A DNA stretch of 64,000 nucleotides, taken from Nymphaea colorata. Its lineage: Eukaryota > Streptophyta > Magnoliopsida > Nymphaeales > Nymphaeaceae. The position numbers were made by a program, and so were the translations under genes. The DNA lies in contig NC_045147.1 in assembly GCF_008831285.2 (NCBI RefSeq), forward strand, positions 1,266,001 through 1,330,000, written 5' to 3'. Below, in pieces: positions 34,385-45,715 of this stretch (positions are counted from its first letter, which is position 1; every line of letters starts with the position of its first letter). The notes beneath the pieces were generated by a model. That model was not told the origin of the DNA. It ran no database searches and was given only the letters and a program-made list of their open reading frames with translations.

Positions 34385-35060
34385 CTCACCTAAATTTACT
34401 ACCTTAGTTAAAGGTGACTTCCTCATCCGAGTAGCAAATGAGGAAGAACTTTGTTGTGCTTCAATGCAAGGCATGGTCTATTAATGGTAAAACCATGGTT
34501 GCTACTTGTTGGAAGGTGGGAATGCCCATGCGAATGAATATAGATGTGGAGCTACCATGCCATTCCTTGGATTGACCATAATTCAAAGGTGTTGCTAATG
34601 GCTTAAAAAGAGACCCGATTAATATTGATTTGCCAACTAAAACTAGAATAAAAAGTGGTTTTGCTTGGATCTGACAGGATTTTCTGGTCCAAGCATACCT
34701 CAAGTGAACTAGGTCTATACATCAATGGAAACATCTAGCTCATAAAGTGATATACGAGGCGCAAACAAATTGTCTATAAAACCTGCAGTGTACAAGCATG
34801 GACCTGAAGATTGCCCACTGAAACCAATGGCTGGCCCCTTGACTAATAGTGAAACCTCTAATCAAGATGATCAATGGGTTCCAGGTGGGCAAAGAATCTG
34901 CCAATCATGTTTGATGGAACTCTTGTTGCTTAAGTCAAGTAGACAAAGAATATGCCAACCATATTTTCTTTGAATGCAATAAAGTTATAAGAGTTTAGCT
35001 GAAGATTTGCTGCCACTTTGACAAAACCTTCTGACTATCTAGGAACGTAGAAAATAATTT
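34385..35060 (+). pseudogene. Internally deleted LINE (DUF4283, zinc knuckle, zf-RVT remnants)
   Basis: Plant L1-like elements encode an ORF1 with a DUF4283 RNA-binding domain and zinc knuckle, and an ORF2 ending in a zinc-binding zf-RVT domain. Here 34390-34730 reads FLIRVANEEELC, then WKVGMPMRMNIDVELP, then GVANGLKRDPINIDLPTKTR across two frames, matching DUF4283. A knuckle-like YKHGPEDCPLKP follows at 34785-34820. At 34935-35000 the run DKEYANHIFFECNKVIRV matches zf-RVT. The endonuclease and reverse transcriptase that should lie between are absent, so about 4 kb was deleted. Stops and shifts throughout. Confidence 0.65.
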
Positions 35061-35555
35061 TAAACATCAGTTCAATTGTAAGTTTAAACAAGACACAGTG
35101 TTGGGAAGTCTGTTTTTATATGGTGGTGTTGTGCTTATGGAAAACCCATAGCTGATCTTTAATTGAGGGTTAAATAAACTTAGCATCTAGGCTGAAAGGA
35201 GCCAATGTTCATAGCCCTTCCTAACTTGCTTAGCACAAAAACATAGCGATCATGAGAGCTGTAAAAGCTGGTTAACTAATGATATTTCTATGGATGAGCG
35301 GCAAGCAATGATGTAGAATGAATGGTAGACAATATTCAAGAACGATAAGAACAACTGTTGTTGTTGTTCTGTAGTCGGGATGAGTCTTGGTGATGACAAA
35401 CGCATGATTCTTCCTCCCAAGATAGTTAATTCTAGAGAGAATACATTGAATCAACAAAAATTGATCAGCATTTTGGCAACATAAGTATTCAAACAAAATC
35501 TTGAACAAAAGTTGATCAGCATTTTGCCTTGATTATCTTGATCTAAATATGAGTT
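35061..35555. other. No gene seen; short direct repeat
   Basis: The words (a)aagttgatcagcattttg near 35457 and 35509 are repeated. This segment could hold the 3' LTR of the minus-strand copia, but I could not match it to a partner. Confidence 0.35.
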
Positions 35556-38087
35556 TGATCCACCAATATCGACATGCATGGCTCATTTGCATTTATCAAC
35601 ACATTTGTATTCTATAACATCACTCTTCAAATTCAAGGATCTTGGAAAGACATTGAGTTTGACCCATGGTGCAACTAATTGATTAATAGGTAGGAGCTTC
35701 GTGGATATGTCTACAATTTTAGCATCCAATATATTATGTTTGACCTACAATTGTTATTTATCAATCCTATCTCACATAAAGTGTATGTCAATTTCAACAT
35801 GTTTTCTACCTTAATGGAGAAACAAGTGAGCTGACATATAGTTAAATTGCATTGCCATTATCAAACAAAGCACATGTGGTTTCTGAAATGAAACTTAGAG
35901 TTGTTGCAATAAGTCTTCAACCCAAATCAATTTTTCAGAAGTGTTTGCATAACTTGATAATCAATTTAGAAGACGATGACATGTATTGTTTTTTTCAGAA
36001 CTCCAAAATAACTAGTTTTGAACCAAAGAAAATGGCATATTTATTTGTGGACTTTCTATAATCGATGCTACATGCCCAACATGCATTATTAAATGTCTGA
36101 AGTGGAAGATTAGAAGACTTTTTGATGAAAATGACGTGACAAACTCTGTCCATTAAATATCTAAATATTCGCTTGACAGCCTACTAGTGTTCAGTAGTTG
36201 GTCATGCACAACCTACTAGTATTCACTATTTAGTAATATATACATATTGGAGTGCTCCAAGCACTTGTATACACAATGTGAGATTGTAAAAATGTGCTTT
36301 TGAGGTAGATATGAGAACTGTACTACAAGTCCTTAAGCACGTAAATGGATTTAACTCCACCATTCTACTTTTTTAAAGTAAGTTTATAAGGTACTTGCAT
36401 TGAGCAAGTATAAAACCATATCAGGTAGGTCAGTGCCATGGAAGTAGTGAAGATCTCCCAAATCCTTGAGCAAGAAAGGTTAAAAGAGTTGTTAGATAAT
36501 GTAGCATATACAAATGTGAGAAGTCCTAGAAATGATCTCATCGACATAAACCAGAAAATAACTATGTAGAACTCCTTGATGTATAATAAATAACCATACC
36601 AAAATATAAATACTAGTGGTTTGACATTTGAAAACCAATTTAACTTTGTCTATGAGAAAGCTTTTAGTACTGTGTGTGATGAGTTGTTTAAGTGCATACA
36701 ATGTTTTTTTTTATTTGAAAATATGATTGTGTCAAGTTGGATCTTTATATACGGTAGTTGTGACATATAGCCTATTTCATAGACAATATTGCTTACTTTT
36801 AGTTGAAGAATGTGCCAATTTTGTTCAACTATAATGGATAATATTGTTCTGATGACATTGAGCTTGATGATAAGTCTCAATTATTAAGATAATTGATTCC
36901 TTCTTCTTGATTATACCCCTTAGCCACTAGTAGAGCTTTATACCATTCAAGTTCACTTTTAGATTTGCATTTGATATTGAAGGGACCCACTTATATACAA
37001 TAACGTGTTCCCTTAGCTGAGGTGGTTTAAGATCTCAAATTTCATATTTTTTTGAGTAAGGTCTTGCATCTCATCATCCACAACATGTTTTCCATTGAGT
37101 GTTGGCTAACTTTGGTATAGGTGGAAGGTTCCTAGTCTACAAGAAGAACAGAAAATAGGGCTATCCTTATGAGTTTGTGTTAAGAGTATACCTTCAGCAT
37201 AAAGGTCCCATCTTGTGATTGTGTAACAATGAGATGAATTCAAATATGTTGTAGTGTTGATTCTTCTAGGATAAGAGATGAAAACATTGAAGTAGTGTAC
37301 TTTTCTTCTTAGGTCTCATGATGATCTAAGTGAGTGAAGAGATGAGTTTTAATGATAGTTAGATCTAGGCTAGACTCAAAATTTGAAGGACTTGGGAAGC
37401 ATAGGAGCTACAAGAATAGGAAAGGATGACACACCGTTGATTTTCAAGTCTAGGGTAATTATTGGTTTAAACAAAAAATAATTTTATCAAAAACTACGTC
37501 ATGATGGACAACAAGTTTTAATGTATTCATGTCCAAACAATGATATCCCTTACATTTAGAACTATACTCCACAAACATATACCATGATGATTTGAAGTTT
37601 AGATTATGATGTAGATAAGGTTTAAAGCAACATAAATAAACATACTAGTCAAACCTTTGTTTGAAAAGCTTTTTCAAAAGGGAATTGATACCCATAAAAA
37701 AGTGTAAGTTGATGATTAATATGGTAAACAATTGTACTAAAAGAAAAACTCCAATACTTTGTGAGAACACTCAATTGTCCAAGTAAACATAATCATATAT
37801 CTACAGCATTTCGATGTTTGCATTTAGTAGATCCATTTTGTTTATGAATATGAAAGCATGAAACAATCTGAACTATCTCATTGGCTTAAATATATAGTTC
37901 AAAAACTTTATACTCACCAACACAATCACTTGGAAGGCATTCCTATGAAACATATTTTCAACTTGGTTTTTGAACACTCATAAAACATTCAAAACATTTG
38001 ATTTTTGAGAAATCATATAGATTCAAATGTATCTTGCAAAGGAATCCACAAATAACACATAATATTGATTTATTGATCAAGATTAAG

Positions 38088-38397
38088 GGAACACTTGGAT
38101 GACAGTCCCATAGAGTTTTACCTAAAAAAAAAAAAACATTTCAATTGCATTTAGATGACATCAAAATTAGGTGTTGCTAAAACCAAATTTTGGAGAGCCA
38201 AGTTTTCATTAAGCTCTTGAAAAACTTGCCTTCTCCCAAGTTTTACCAGCGAAACTGATTTTCGCCCCCTTCCAAAAATTTTTGGTCATGTCATCCAAAC
38301 ATTGAAACTAGATTTTCAAAACTAGGTTGTTAATTAGGTATTCACAAAACTTGGTTTTTTCGAAACCAAGTTTTTAAGGTATTTTCTAAAAGCCACC
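38088..38397 (-). mobile_element. Dispersed repeat, copy B, inserted in copia
   Basis: Inverted homologue of 28751-29050. Starts GGGAACACTTGGATGAC and ends AAAAGCCACC, with TAA on both sides (38085-38087 and 38398-38400), consistent with a 3-bp TSD of a Harbinger-type element. It interrupts the copia pol between GAG-pre-integrase and integrase, so it is younger than that element. Confidence 0.6.
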
Positions 38398-39099
38398 TAA
38401 TAGTTGGGCTTGGTTCCTACTTATGTGAAAATATAAGCTTCAAAGGTTGAAAAATAACATACCGAGGTACATTAAAATATAAATAATAGTTTATTCCTAA
38501 CTAATATTTATTAGTCATTACAAATTTTACTAAAGTTATATATATGGACAAATGGAAAAGTAAAACACTTTATGATCTGGCACATTATTTTGAAGGCAGG
38601 GTATCCAAGACATTAGGGCCATTGGGAAATGTCAACTCTTTCTCTAACATTTGCTTGCTAGCCTTTGTTCTTAAGTTGAAGTTGATAGAGACCATTATTG
38701 CTCATCCCACACATGATTTAAATTGCTGTTTTTTGAACCTTCACAAAAGAGAAGTCGGGATGGATCCAAAAAATATCATGGTTACCTCTAGTGAATTTCT
38801 TCACAATAAATTTTTAGTAGCATAATGAGCATACCGTATATCTTTGAGCACAAATTTACAACCAGAAAACTTTAAACTTACAGTGACTAATATTAGAAAT
38901 ATATGAACCTGAGCCTCTAGTAATTGATATTCTATCTCATCATTTATATAACATATATATAGAAGATTGTCTAGATCACTAGTTCCATTGTGGGTCGCCC
39001 TTGAATTGGGGTTCCTATTTCCATCATCCCTATCATGTATGGTGGTGTGATAAATAAACCTCAGGAGAAGATACATTGTTTACTTTGATTGCGAGAAGT

Positions 39100-39660
39100 A
39101 AATGAAAATAGGTCCAAATAGTCTGGTTAGGCTTTCCATAGCATTGAGACAATACACTTCTTTTGTTCTAGTCTTGACCCCCATGGTTATTGTATTTTTT
39201 TTTCTCTATTGTTCTCGTGGTAACTTCCTTTGCCATGGTTGTGCATTTGTTGATTTTGACTAGCATAATTAGTTGATATAGCATATTCATTTTGTTGCTT
39301 ATTTTTTTCAGTGAGTTGAAGATAAGATTTATGAGGTTAAAGCAATCCATGTAATCTTTTAAGAGTGGTAAGGTCTACCCACGTGGTAATAGATATCCTA
39401 ATGACAAAATAAGATGATTGTAATCATAGCATGACTTGTAGAATCTAACTACCATAAAAAATAAGCTCCTTTGTAAGGGCCAATTGTTGTGAAATGGTCT
39501 CACCCTTTTGAAGATATTCATCAATGAAGTGTATTCCCTTCTTTAGAGATTGGAGATGCCCCTTCAATTGCATAACTCTATATATGAAAGAGGAAAGCTT
39601 ATTCTAGCCATAAGTTTAAAATTGGTTAGATAGTAGTGGCATGACTTGCTTTACATGCCA
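39100..39660 (-). pseudogene. gag remnant of minus-strand copia
   Basis: The minus strand reads MQLKGHLQSLKKGIHFIDEY, then LQKGETISQQLALTKELIF, ILQVML and TTWVDLTTLKRLHGLL, and an Asn/Gln-rich tail. This is the UBN2-type copia gag pattern (LxxLKKGxxSIxEYLxKxKxxxDxLAxxGxPI). It has at least one stop and a frameshift. Confidence 0.75.
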
Positions 39661-39790
39661 ATTCTTTGGTTCATGTCCAAGATAGTACACTATCAATTAT
39701 TATGTCCTTTGCTGCTTTTCAGTGGCTACCTAGCTACCTATTCCCTCCCTTAGTTTTGGTTGTGACATGAAAACATATTGATGTATAAAT

Positions 39791-40511
39791 AAAGAAAAAA
39801 CACATGATAAGAAAAAATAATGATGTCTTATTCACTAAATGTTATGTACTTTTTCCCAAAGACCTCCATATGCATTGAAAAAGGGAATGCCAAGAAGATA
39901 ACTTGTCTCTTTTGCAAAGATCTCCTCTACTCCATTTGTTGGCCTTAGCATGTCAAGAAAACTAAAGGTTGAACAAAATTTCAATTGGAATGAGAGTGTT
40001 TATCTCAAAATAGTCCTCTCTTAGAAATGCTAAACAAGAAACCCAATTTTCCTTTTTCATTTTGTTTTTTTTTTTCCTCAGGACAAAATGTAGTTCTCCT
40101 TTTATAGAGATAATTCTCTTGTAAATGAAACGATTCTAAGGAGTAGACATGATTGCTAGATTTACACTGACGAATGACGAATAGTCCCAGAACAATGCAC
40201 TAATTAGACCGGTTCACCTATGAGAGAATCCAAGTGGTTTTAGAAATTGATGGCAATGGTGTATGGCTCTTCTATTATGAAGTTAAGTAGTGATTTTTGT
40301 GATGGAGAATGCAGACTCACAACTGCAGTTTCTGAATTAGGTACTACATTTTAAATGTGTGGATGACCTTCTAATTCTTAGAACTGCCACACATAAAGGT
40401 TTTCTGACCTACCTTTATTTTTTTGGTTAACTAGAGTAAAAATTTTCACTTATAACAAAAAATGCACCTATTGTCTATTTGTTTATTTATGATTTTTCCT
40501 TTTGTAGTTTT
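39791..40511. other. No gene seen; between two copia elements
   Basis: Probably holds the 5' leader and LTR of the minus-strand copia (CT-rich run and ttttatag word at 40040-40110), but no primer-binding site complement was found. AT-rich. Confidence 0.4.
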
Positions 40512-40831
40512 TGTTGGAAATTGTTAACTCTTCAATGAAGACGATAGTTTGACTACCCATTGGAAAGTAGATAATAGCAATATCATAAAACTTGATATCC
40601 ATAGATATTGATTTGCATTTGTTAAGATCTCTTTACCATTGCATTATGTTAAGAAGGATATCTAAGAGATATTTTCTCACAATTTTTTAATCGCTTGCAA
40701 GTGTTTTTGGATCTTTATCTCTATTTTTTTTCCTTAGCATCTTGAATAATATGTAACTGGTCACAGTTATTATTATGTATCCATAATGGTCGAAGAACGT
40801 TTATACATGAATCCTATCATGGTAGGATTCA
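40512..40831 (+). repeat. 5' LTR of plus-strand copia
   Basis: Begins tgttgg and ends attca, directly followed by the primer-binding site. Shares gatctctttaccattgcatt and tttggatctttatctctatt with the 3' LTR at 45441. Confidence 0.75.
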
Positions 40832-40844
40832 TGGTATCATAGCT
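40832..40844 (+). other. Primer-binding site (tRNA-iMet)
   Basis: tggtatcatagct, one mismatch from the copia consensus TGGTATCAGAGC complementary to initiator methionine tRNA. Confidence 0.85.
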
Positions 40845-40927
40845 CAACTAACAATCTCAGGTTGGTGCACTTTTTGCTACCATGGTAGAGGCTCAAGGAA
40901 ATATAGCTTATAATTTCATCCAACTGC

Positions 40928-41500
40928 TTGAAAAACAACAACAATGCCCAAAATCATGGTACATTAAAAATAACTACTATTCTTCTAAATGACACCAACT
41001 ACTTAAGTTGGGCCAAAGCTGTTTACCAATTCTTCAGTGGGCAGTCAAAGGTTGGCCAGATCAATCTTAATCTATTCTTATATCAAGGGACAACAAAAAG
41101 AATGTGGGATACATTGAAGGAAATGTATAGTGAGTAGAATATTCTACACCCTAGTGTATCAATCGCAACTTCACATTTCAAATTTGAAAAAGAACAATAG
41201 CAAACACACCTTTACTTGAATCAGTCGTATAGTCACTATGATGAGCTCCTATAGTATCGACAGCCAGCCTAGACCCAGATGCCTATAAATAATATTTTTA
41301 AAAGAACAAGATGTCTTAAAGTTCCTATTATACTCAGGATTAAATATGAAAGTCTCCGAACTCAAATTCTTATGTCGCATCTACTACCAAATTTCAATTA
41401 ATTGTGCCAAACTATTCAAAGAGAGGATGTTCGTAGCAAAGTTATGAACATTATGTCCGAGATTGAGCCTAATGATAATAATGAAGGCAAATAGTGTGTT
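40928..41500 (+). pseudogene. gag remnant of plus-strand copia
   Basis: Reads LLNDTNYLSWAKAVYQFFSG, then MWDTLKEMYSE and a stop, then RIKYESLRTQILMSHLLPNF and REDVRSKVMNIMSEIEPND. This is the copia gag pattern (LNxxNYxxWxxxV...WDxLxExY...YxxLRxQILxxxPLPSL). Interrupted by stops; the CCHC knuckle was not found. Confidence 0.8.
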
Positions 41501-41814
41501 TCACTCGTACTAAACATAATGCCTATAGGATGGAGTCTAAGAACTAATGAGTAAGAATATACCCACAAAATTGCAGTAAGTTGAGGTGTTCAAGCTACAT
41601 AAAAAACAGCCCATATCTAGGTGGTGTTGTGACCTTGTTGACAAGCTTGTCAAGGGGAAGACGTTCTCTTCAAGGGAAGGAGGCCTTATAAACTTTGTCA
41701 TCAAAGACAATTTAGAGAAGTTCTCCAAGTGATTTTCTACAACTAAACTCATCTGCAATCAATCAGTTGGTGCATCCATTGAAGGTAATAATTTCTCTCT
41801 TTGCTAAACAAAAA

Positions 41815-42720
41815 AGTTCTATTTGGTCATCTATTCTGGAGCCACTGACCACATGATCAATGACCATCTCAAGCTAGCCAACTTATATAGAAAAACTAAG
41901 AAACTAGTGTTCACTTGGAACCAAGGAGAATTTGTTTTTGAAAAATAGCAAGAAGTCTAGTGTTTTTATGTGCTGAAACTTTCCACTAGCTTGATGTCGA
42001 TTAGCAAGGTTAACAAGGCTTATAATTGTGTGAATATTTTCTCTTCAAAAAATGTGATTATTTAGGATTTGTAAACAAAGAAAGTGACTAGTAGGGGACG
42101 AGAGCAAGATGGGATATATGATGGAGCATCACACTATCGGTTTCTTTGCTCAAATAAATCAAGAGAATAAAGTTAGAATGTTGCATAGGTGTCCTAGGCT
42201 TAGTCACATTTCATATATGAGTTTGAAGATGTTGGTTCCTAACCTCACTATTGGAAAACATTCTTGTGATGTATGCAAACACTCAAAGTCCACCAAGTTG
42301 CCGTTTCAGATCTCCGTTGAAGGATCCACCGAATTACTTGAGTTGGTGCATTTTGATGTCTGGGGCTAGCTGCAATAAGTCATATATGGGAAATAGGTGC
42401 TATGTAACATTTATTGAGAAAAAAACTTGCATGTCATGAATTTTCTTAGAAATAAAAGTGACAGTTTTCAAAGTAGTTGAAAAATTTTCCAATATGATGT
42501 GGACTCAACATGAGTTCAAAATTAAAAAACTTAGGTTTGATAATGAAGAGAACATGTGTGATCTCTTTTATAGTTTCATGATGAAGAAGGGTATACAGTT
42601 CCAATATACCTATGTCAGATTCTATCACAAAAATGGAGTTGTGGGAAGGAAAAATCAATTACTCAATATTGCTTGATCCTTCATGATACACATGAAGGTT
42701 TCCCAAAATTTGTTGGCCTG
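41815..42720 (+). pseudogene. Protease and integrase remnant, plus-strand copia
   Basis: Protease core YSGATDHM near 41836; in the usual D-S-G triad the Asp is changed to Tyr. GAG-pre-integrase and HHCC finger follow: RMLHRCPRLSHISYMSLKML, HSCDVCKHSKSTKLPF and LVHFDVWG (42170-42370). The second integrase Asp region reads LRFDNEEN near 42540. Numerous stops. Confidence 0.8.
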
Positions 42721-43049
42721 ATGCTATACAAATGAGCAGTTATATTGCCAATAAAATAATAAATTCAAGTGTTGAAAATCAAGTTCCTAGGAAACCATTT
42801 CATCGAAGGTTCATATCAACATGACACTCCAAAGTTTTTGGATTCATTTGGCATTCAAGAAAAAGTTCGAAATGAGCTTGAAAAGAGAGCACTGAAATGC
42901 TTTTTTTTTTATAGTCTAGCAAATAAAAGGATATAAATTTTATGAACCAGTTTTAGAAAAATTTTGTGACTTGGAACAGTAAATCTTTTGAACATGAATC
43001 TTCTTTTCAGGATCCAAGTTGAGAGAGGCTCATGAAAAACTAAAATAAT

Positions 43050-43250
43050 CAGGGGTAGGGGGGGGGCGCCTAGGCCATGGCCCCACCCTAACTAACTTTT
43101 TTTAAAAAAATTTACATTAGAAAAATAAAAAATTGTTAATTGTGCAATGTATTTTTTTGATTTGGGTTCAGTTTGGCCAGTTTGGCCCTACCCAGATCTG
43201 AGGTTGAACTATTTGGCCGGCCCCAGAACAAAATCGTAGCTCCGCTCTTG
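43050..43250. mobile_element. Tip100-type hAT MITE nested in copia
   Basis: Left end CAGGGGTAGGG; right end in reverse CAAGAGCGGAGCTACGA. Exact 8-bp TSD aaaataat at 43042-43049 and 43251-43258. About 200 bp, clearly related to 33745-33937 (shared caccc(c/t)aactaa, aaaaatttacatta, gtttggcca and tttggcc blocks). Inserted into the degenerate copia. Confidence 0.92.
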
Positions 43251-43599
43251 AAAATAATGATGTCGCTCTTCCTTTAGTAAATGTTTTTGTGGTTTTTATC
43301 CTTAATAGCTACCATCATACCACAAAAAGCAACATGTTGAATGTGAAATACATGACCAAATCAGCCTCCATGCAATTTAAACAAGACCTTGAATCCCAAC
43401 CACAAACTCAAATGACAAAAACCAGTCCAAGAAAATGAGCAACCCCTTTGTCCGTCAACTCGTTCCACTAGACCACCATCTGAACTTAGTGATTTCTACA
43501 TGTACCTAGCATCTAGTCACAACCAATCTATAGCTAAATACCTCATCTTCGTAACCATTTCTAAACCTTATAGGTCCTATATTCTAAACACATACACTC

Positions 43600-44360
43600 A
43601 CCAATAATCCAAAACCTATGAAGAAGCAAATAAACATCCACAATGAAGGGAGGCTATGAAGGAAGGAAGAACTTTCAGTATTAGAGAAAAATCAAACTTG
43701 AGATATGGTTCCACTACCAAGAGGAAAGAAAGCTGTTGGGTGCAAATGAATGTAAAAAATAAAATAGCAAAGTGATGGCACTATTGAACGAGGCCCATGT
43801 AATAGAAAAATGTTTCATAAAAACTGAAAGGGTGAATTATCATGAAACCTTTGCAACAGTTGTTAAGAGGAACACAGTTAGAAGTGTCATATCTATGGCA
43901 CCCAACTGGAGGTGGAATTTGGTACAAGTTGATGTAAAGATTGCTTTCATACATGAAAAGCTTGGAAGCACATCAAGGAATGGTTACTGACAAATGATAT
44001 ATATATGTAGATTAAAATAGGTCTTGTATAGATAGAAAAGTTTCCCAATGCATGGTCTTCTCGTCTCAGTGATACCTTGATAGGATTGGTCTTAACTGAA
44101 GTATAACATATTACACTATATTTAATTGTATTTGGGCTTTAAAAGTCACTATTTTGCTTATCTATGTAGATGACATCATTATGATAGGAGATGATGAGGA
44201 GGAGTTCATGCCTGGCGTGAAGACTTATCTGAACAAGCTTTTTAAAATTAAAGATCCTGGAAGGGTGAGGTACTTTTTGGGGGTTGAGATGGTTGACATA
44301 GTTCAAGAAGTCTTCATATCAGAGAAAGTATGTTCACGCAATACTTGGGTGCCAAAGATG
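43600..44360 (+). pseudogene. Reverse transcriptase remnant, plus-strand copia
   Basis: Reads KTYEEANKHPQ (about 43605), NYHETFATVVKRNTVRSVIS then NWRWNLVQVDVKIAFIH (43830-43955), and LIYVDDIIMIGDDEEEF then LFKIKDPGRVRYFLGVEM (44157-44290). YVDD is the RT catalytic box. Stops and deletions separate the blocks. Confidence 0.85.
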
Positions 44361-44875
44361 TAGCCACTCTACTTGAATGAAATTGCAAGTTAAGGAAGGA
44401 TGAAAGAATAAAAGTTGAAAACAAATAAAGTTTTTATAAGGTAATTAATTAATATCATTAAACGAAATATAGATTAATCACAATTAAAGGATTTAAATCC
44501 ATTTCATTACATTGGTGTGATTATAAACATTCAATTATAGTTTTATATGAGCGATTACAAGTCAATCTTATTGAATGAAATATAGTTATGCATATGAAGG
44601 ACACTAAACACTTCAAATTATCCACTATGGCCAAATGACCATTTTACCCCTTATAATGTGATTTTAAACCTAGGACATCCAGAAACATTTCAAATATAGG
44701 GGCAGTCCATTTGAATTTTGGCTAAAACTAACCTATTTAGGCACATAATGTAGGATCCAAGAAATTTAGAGCCTGTTAAGTTTTATGTAGCCGAATTTCC
44801 ATTTTTCCTTTTGACCCCTGAACCACATAAAACATCCATAACTATAAAGATTGCTCACATAGTCAACATTACAGG

Positions 44876-45431
44876 TCAATCCATGCATAAGCCAAGGTAG
44901 ATCTATACATGTTGAAGCTGCACACACAATTCTAAGGTACCTTAAAGGATCACTAAGGAAGGGCATTTTCATGAAACATGATCAGCCTATTGAAGTGATT
45001 GATTACTTAGCTGCACATTGGATTGGTGACCCAGCGACAAAAGATCCCTATCCCGGTATTGGCAGTTTGTTGTAGCTCGGTGTAGTGCCAAAGTTGCATA
45101 TAAAGCTATGGAAGCATGTAGCTGTGAACTAGTATGGGTGAAGGCCCTATCAAAAGTCCTGAACATTGAAATAGAAGAGTCAATGAAGCTGATGTGCGAT
45201 AATACAACAGGTATATATATTGGAGCAAATCAAATATATCATGAGCAAATAAAACATATTGAGTTTGATGGTCATTTCATTTGGAAAATAAGTCAAGATG
45301 AAACCATTCAAACGACATATGTTAAGGGCGAGCATCAATTGGCTCATATATTTACTAAGTCACTTGGAAATGAATGGCACACATATATAACTAATAAGTT
45401 GGGGCATATTGTTATCTACACACTAACTTGA
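44876..45431 (+). pseudogene. RNase H remnant, plus-strand copia
   Basis: Reads AKVAYKAMEACSCELVWVKA, MKLMCDNTTGIYIGANQIYH, EQIKHIEFDGHFIWKI and HQLAHIFTKSLGNEW, the copia RNase H C-terminal half ending just before the purine tract. The first catalytic segment (DADWA) is lost. The last 107 codons are open. Confidence 0.85.
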
Positions 45432-45440
45432 GGGGGAGAT

Positions 45441-45715
45441 TATTGGAGCTTTCCAACAGAGGAGTTGTTGATTGCATCCGTTATGGGATCTCTTTACCAC
45501 TGCGTTATTCTGGGAAAGAGATCTAGGAAATATTTCCCCATTGTTTTTGGATCCATCACAATCTCTTTGGATCTTTATCTCTATTTTTTATCCTTTCCAT
45601 GTACCCTTGATGGTCAAATAATGAATCTATTTGTTTCCTATGCTCTCATGGATTTAGGCTACAATGACAAACCACGTAACTCATGTGTGCAATGTTTATT
45701 TATGATTCCTTATGT
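45441..45715 (+). repeat. 3' LTR of plus-strand copia
   Basis: Begins tattgg immediately after ttgagggggagat. Shares gatctctttaccactgcgtt and tttggatctttatctctatt with 40512-40831. Right end is approximate because similarity decays. Confidence 0.65.

Larger units (their letters stand above)
35556..39790 (-). mobile_element. Degenerate Ty1/copia retrotransposon, minus strand
   Basis: All copia polyprotein domains are recognisable in order on the minus strand: gag (about 39650-39100), protease-linked region (VLKDIRYAHYATKNLL, about 38850-38800), GAG-pre-integrase (NGLYQL; LGYPAFKIM, 38700-38560), integrase (HIHKQNGSTKCKHRN, about 37860-37800), RT (YNQEEGINYL near 36890; YALKQ at 36700; YFLVYVDEII near 36560), and RNase H (STNKYAIFFGSK near 36030; KHVEIDIHFMRDRI near 35800). 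Stops and frameshifts are very frequent, so it is old. A repeat (38088-38397) sits between pre-integrase and integrase. LTRs not identified. Confidence 0.88.
40512..45715 (+). mobile_element. Degenerate Ty1/copia retrotransposon, plus strand
   Basis: A 5' LTR (40512-40831), a primer-binding site, gag, protease, integrase, RT and RNase H remnants, a purine tract (gagggggag) and a 3' LTR (from 45441) are all present in the + direction. Open frames are short because of many stops. A Tip100-type MITE lies at 43050-43250, between integrase and RT. About 500 bp of unrelated AT-rich sequence (44390-44875) separates the RT end from RNase H, possibly another insertion. LTRs are diverged, so the element is old. 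Confidence 0.9.

Noticed and set aside
38544-38825. Plus-strand 93-codon open stretch
   Set aside because: It is the complement of the GAG-pre-integrase part of the minus-strand copia, where the real homology lies.
41537-41758. Minus-strand 73-codon open stretch
   Set aside because: Antisense to the gag-protease linker of the plus-strand copia; no independent motif.
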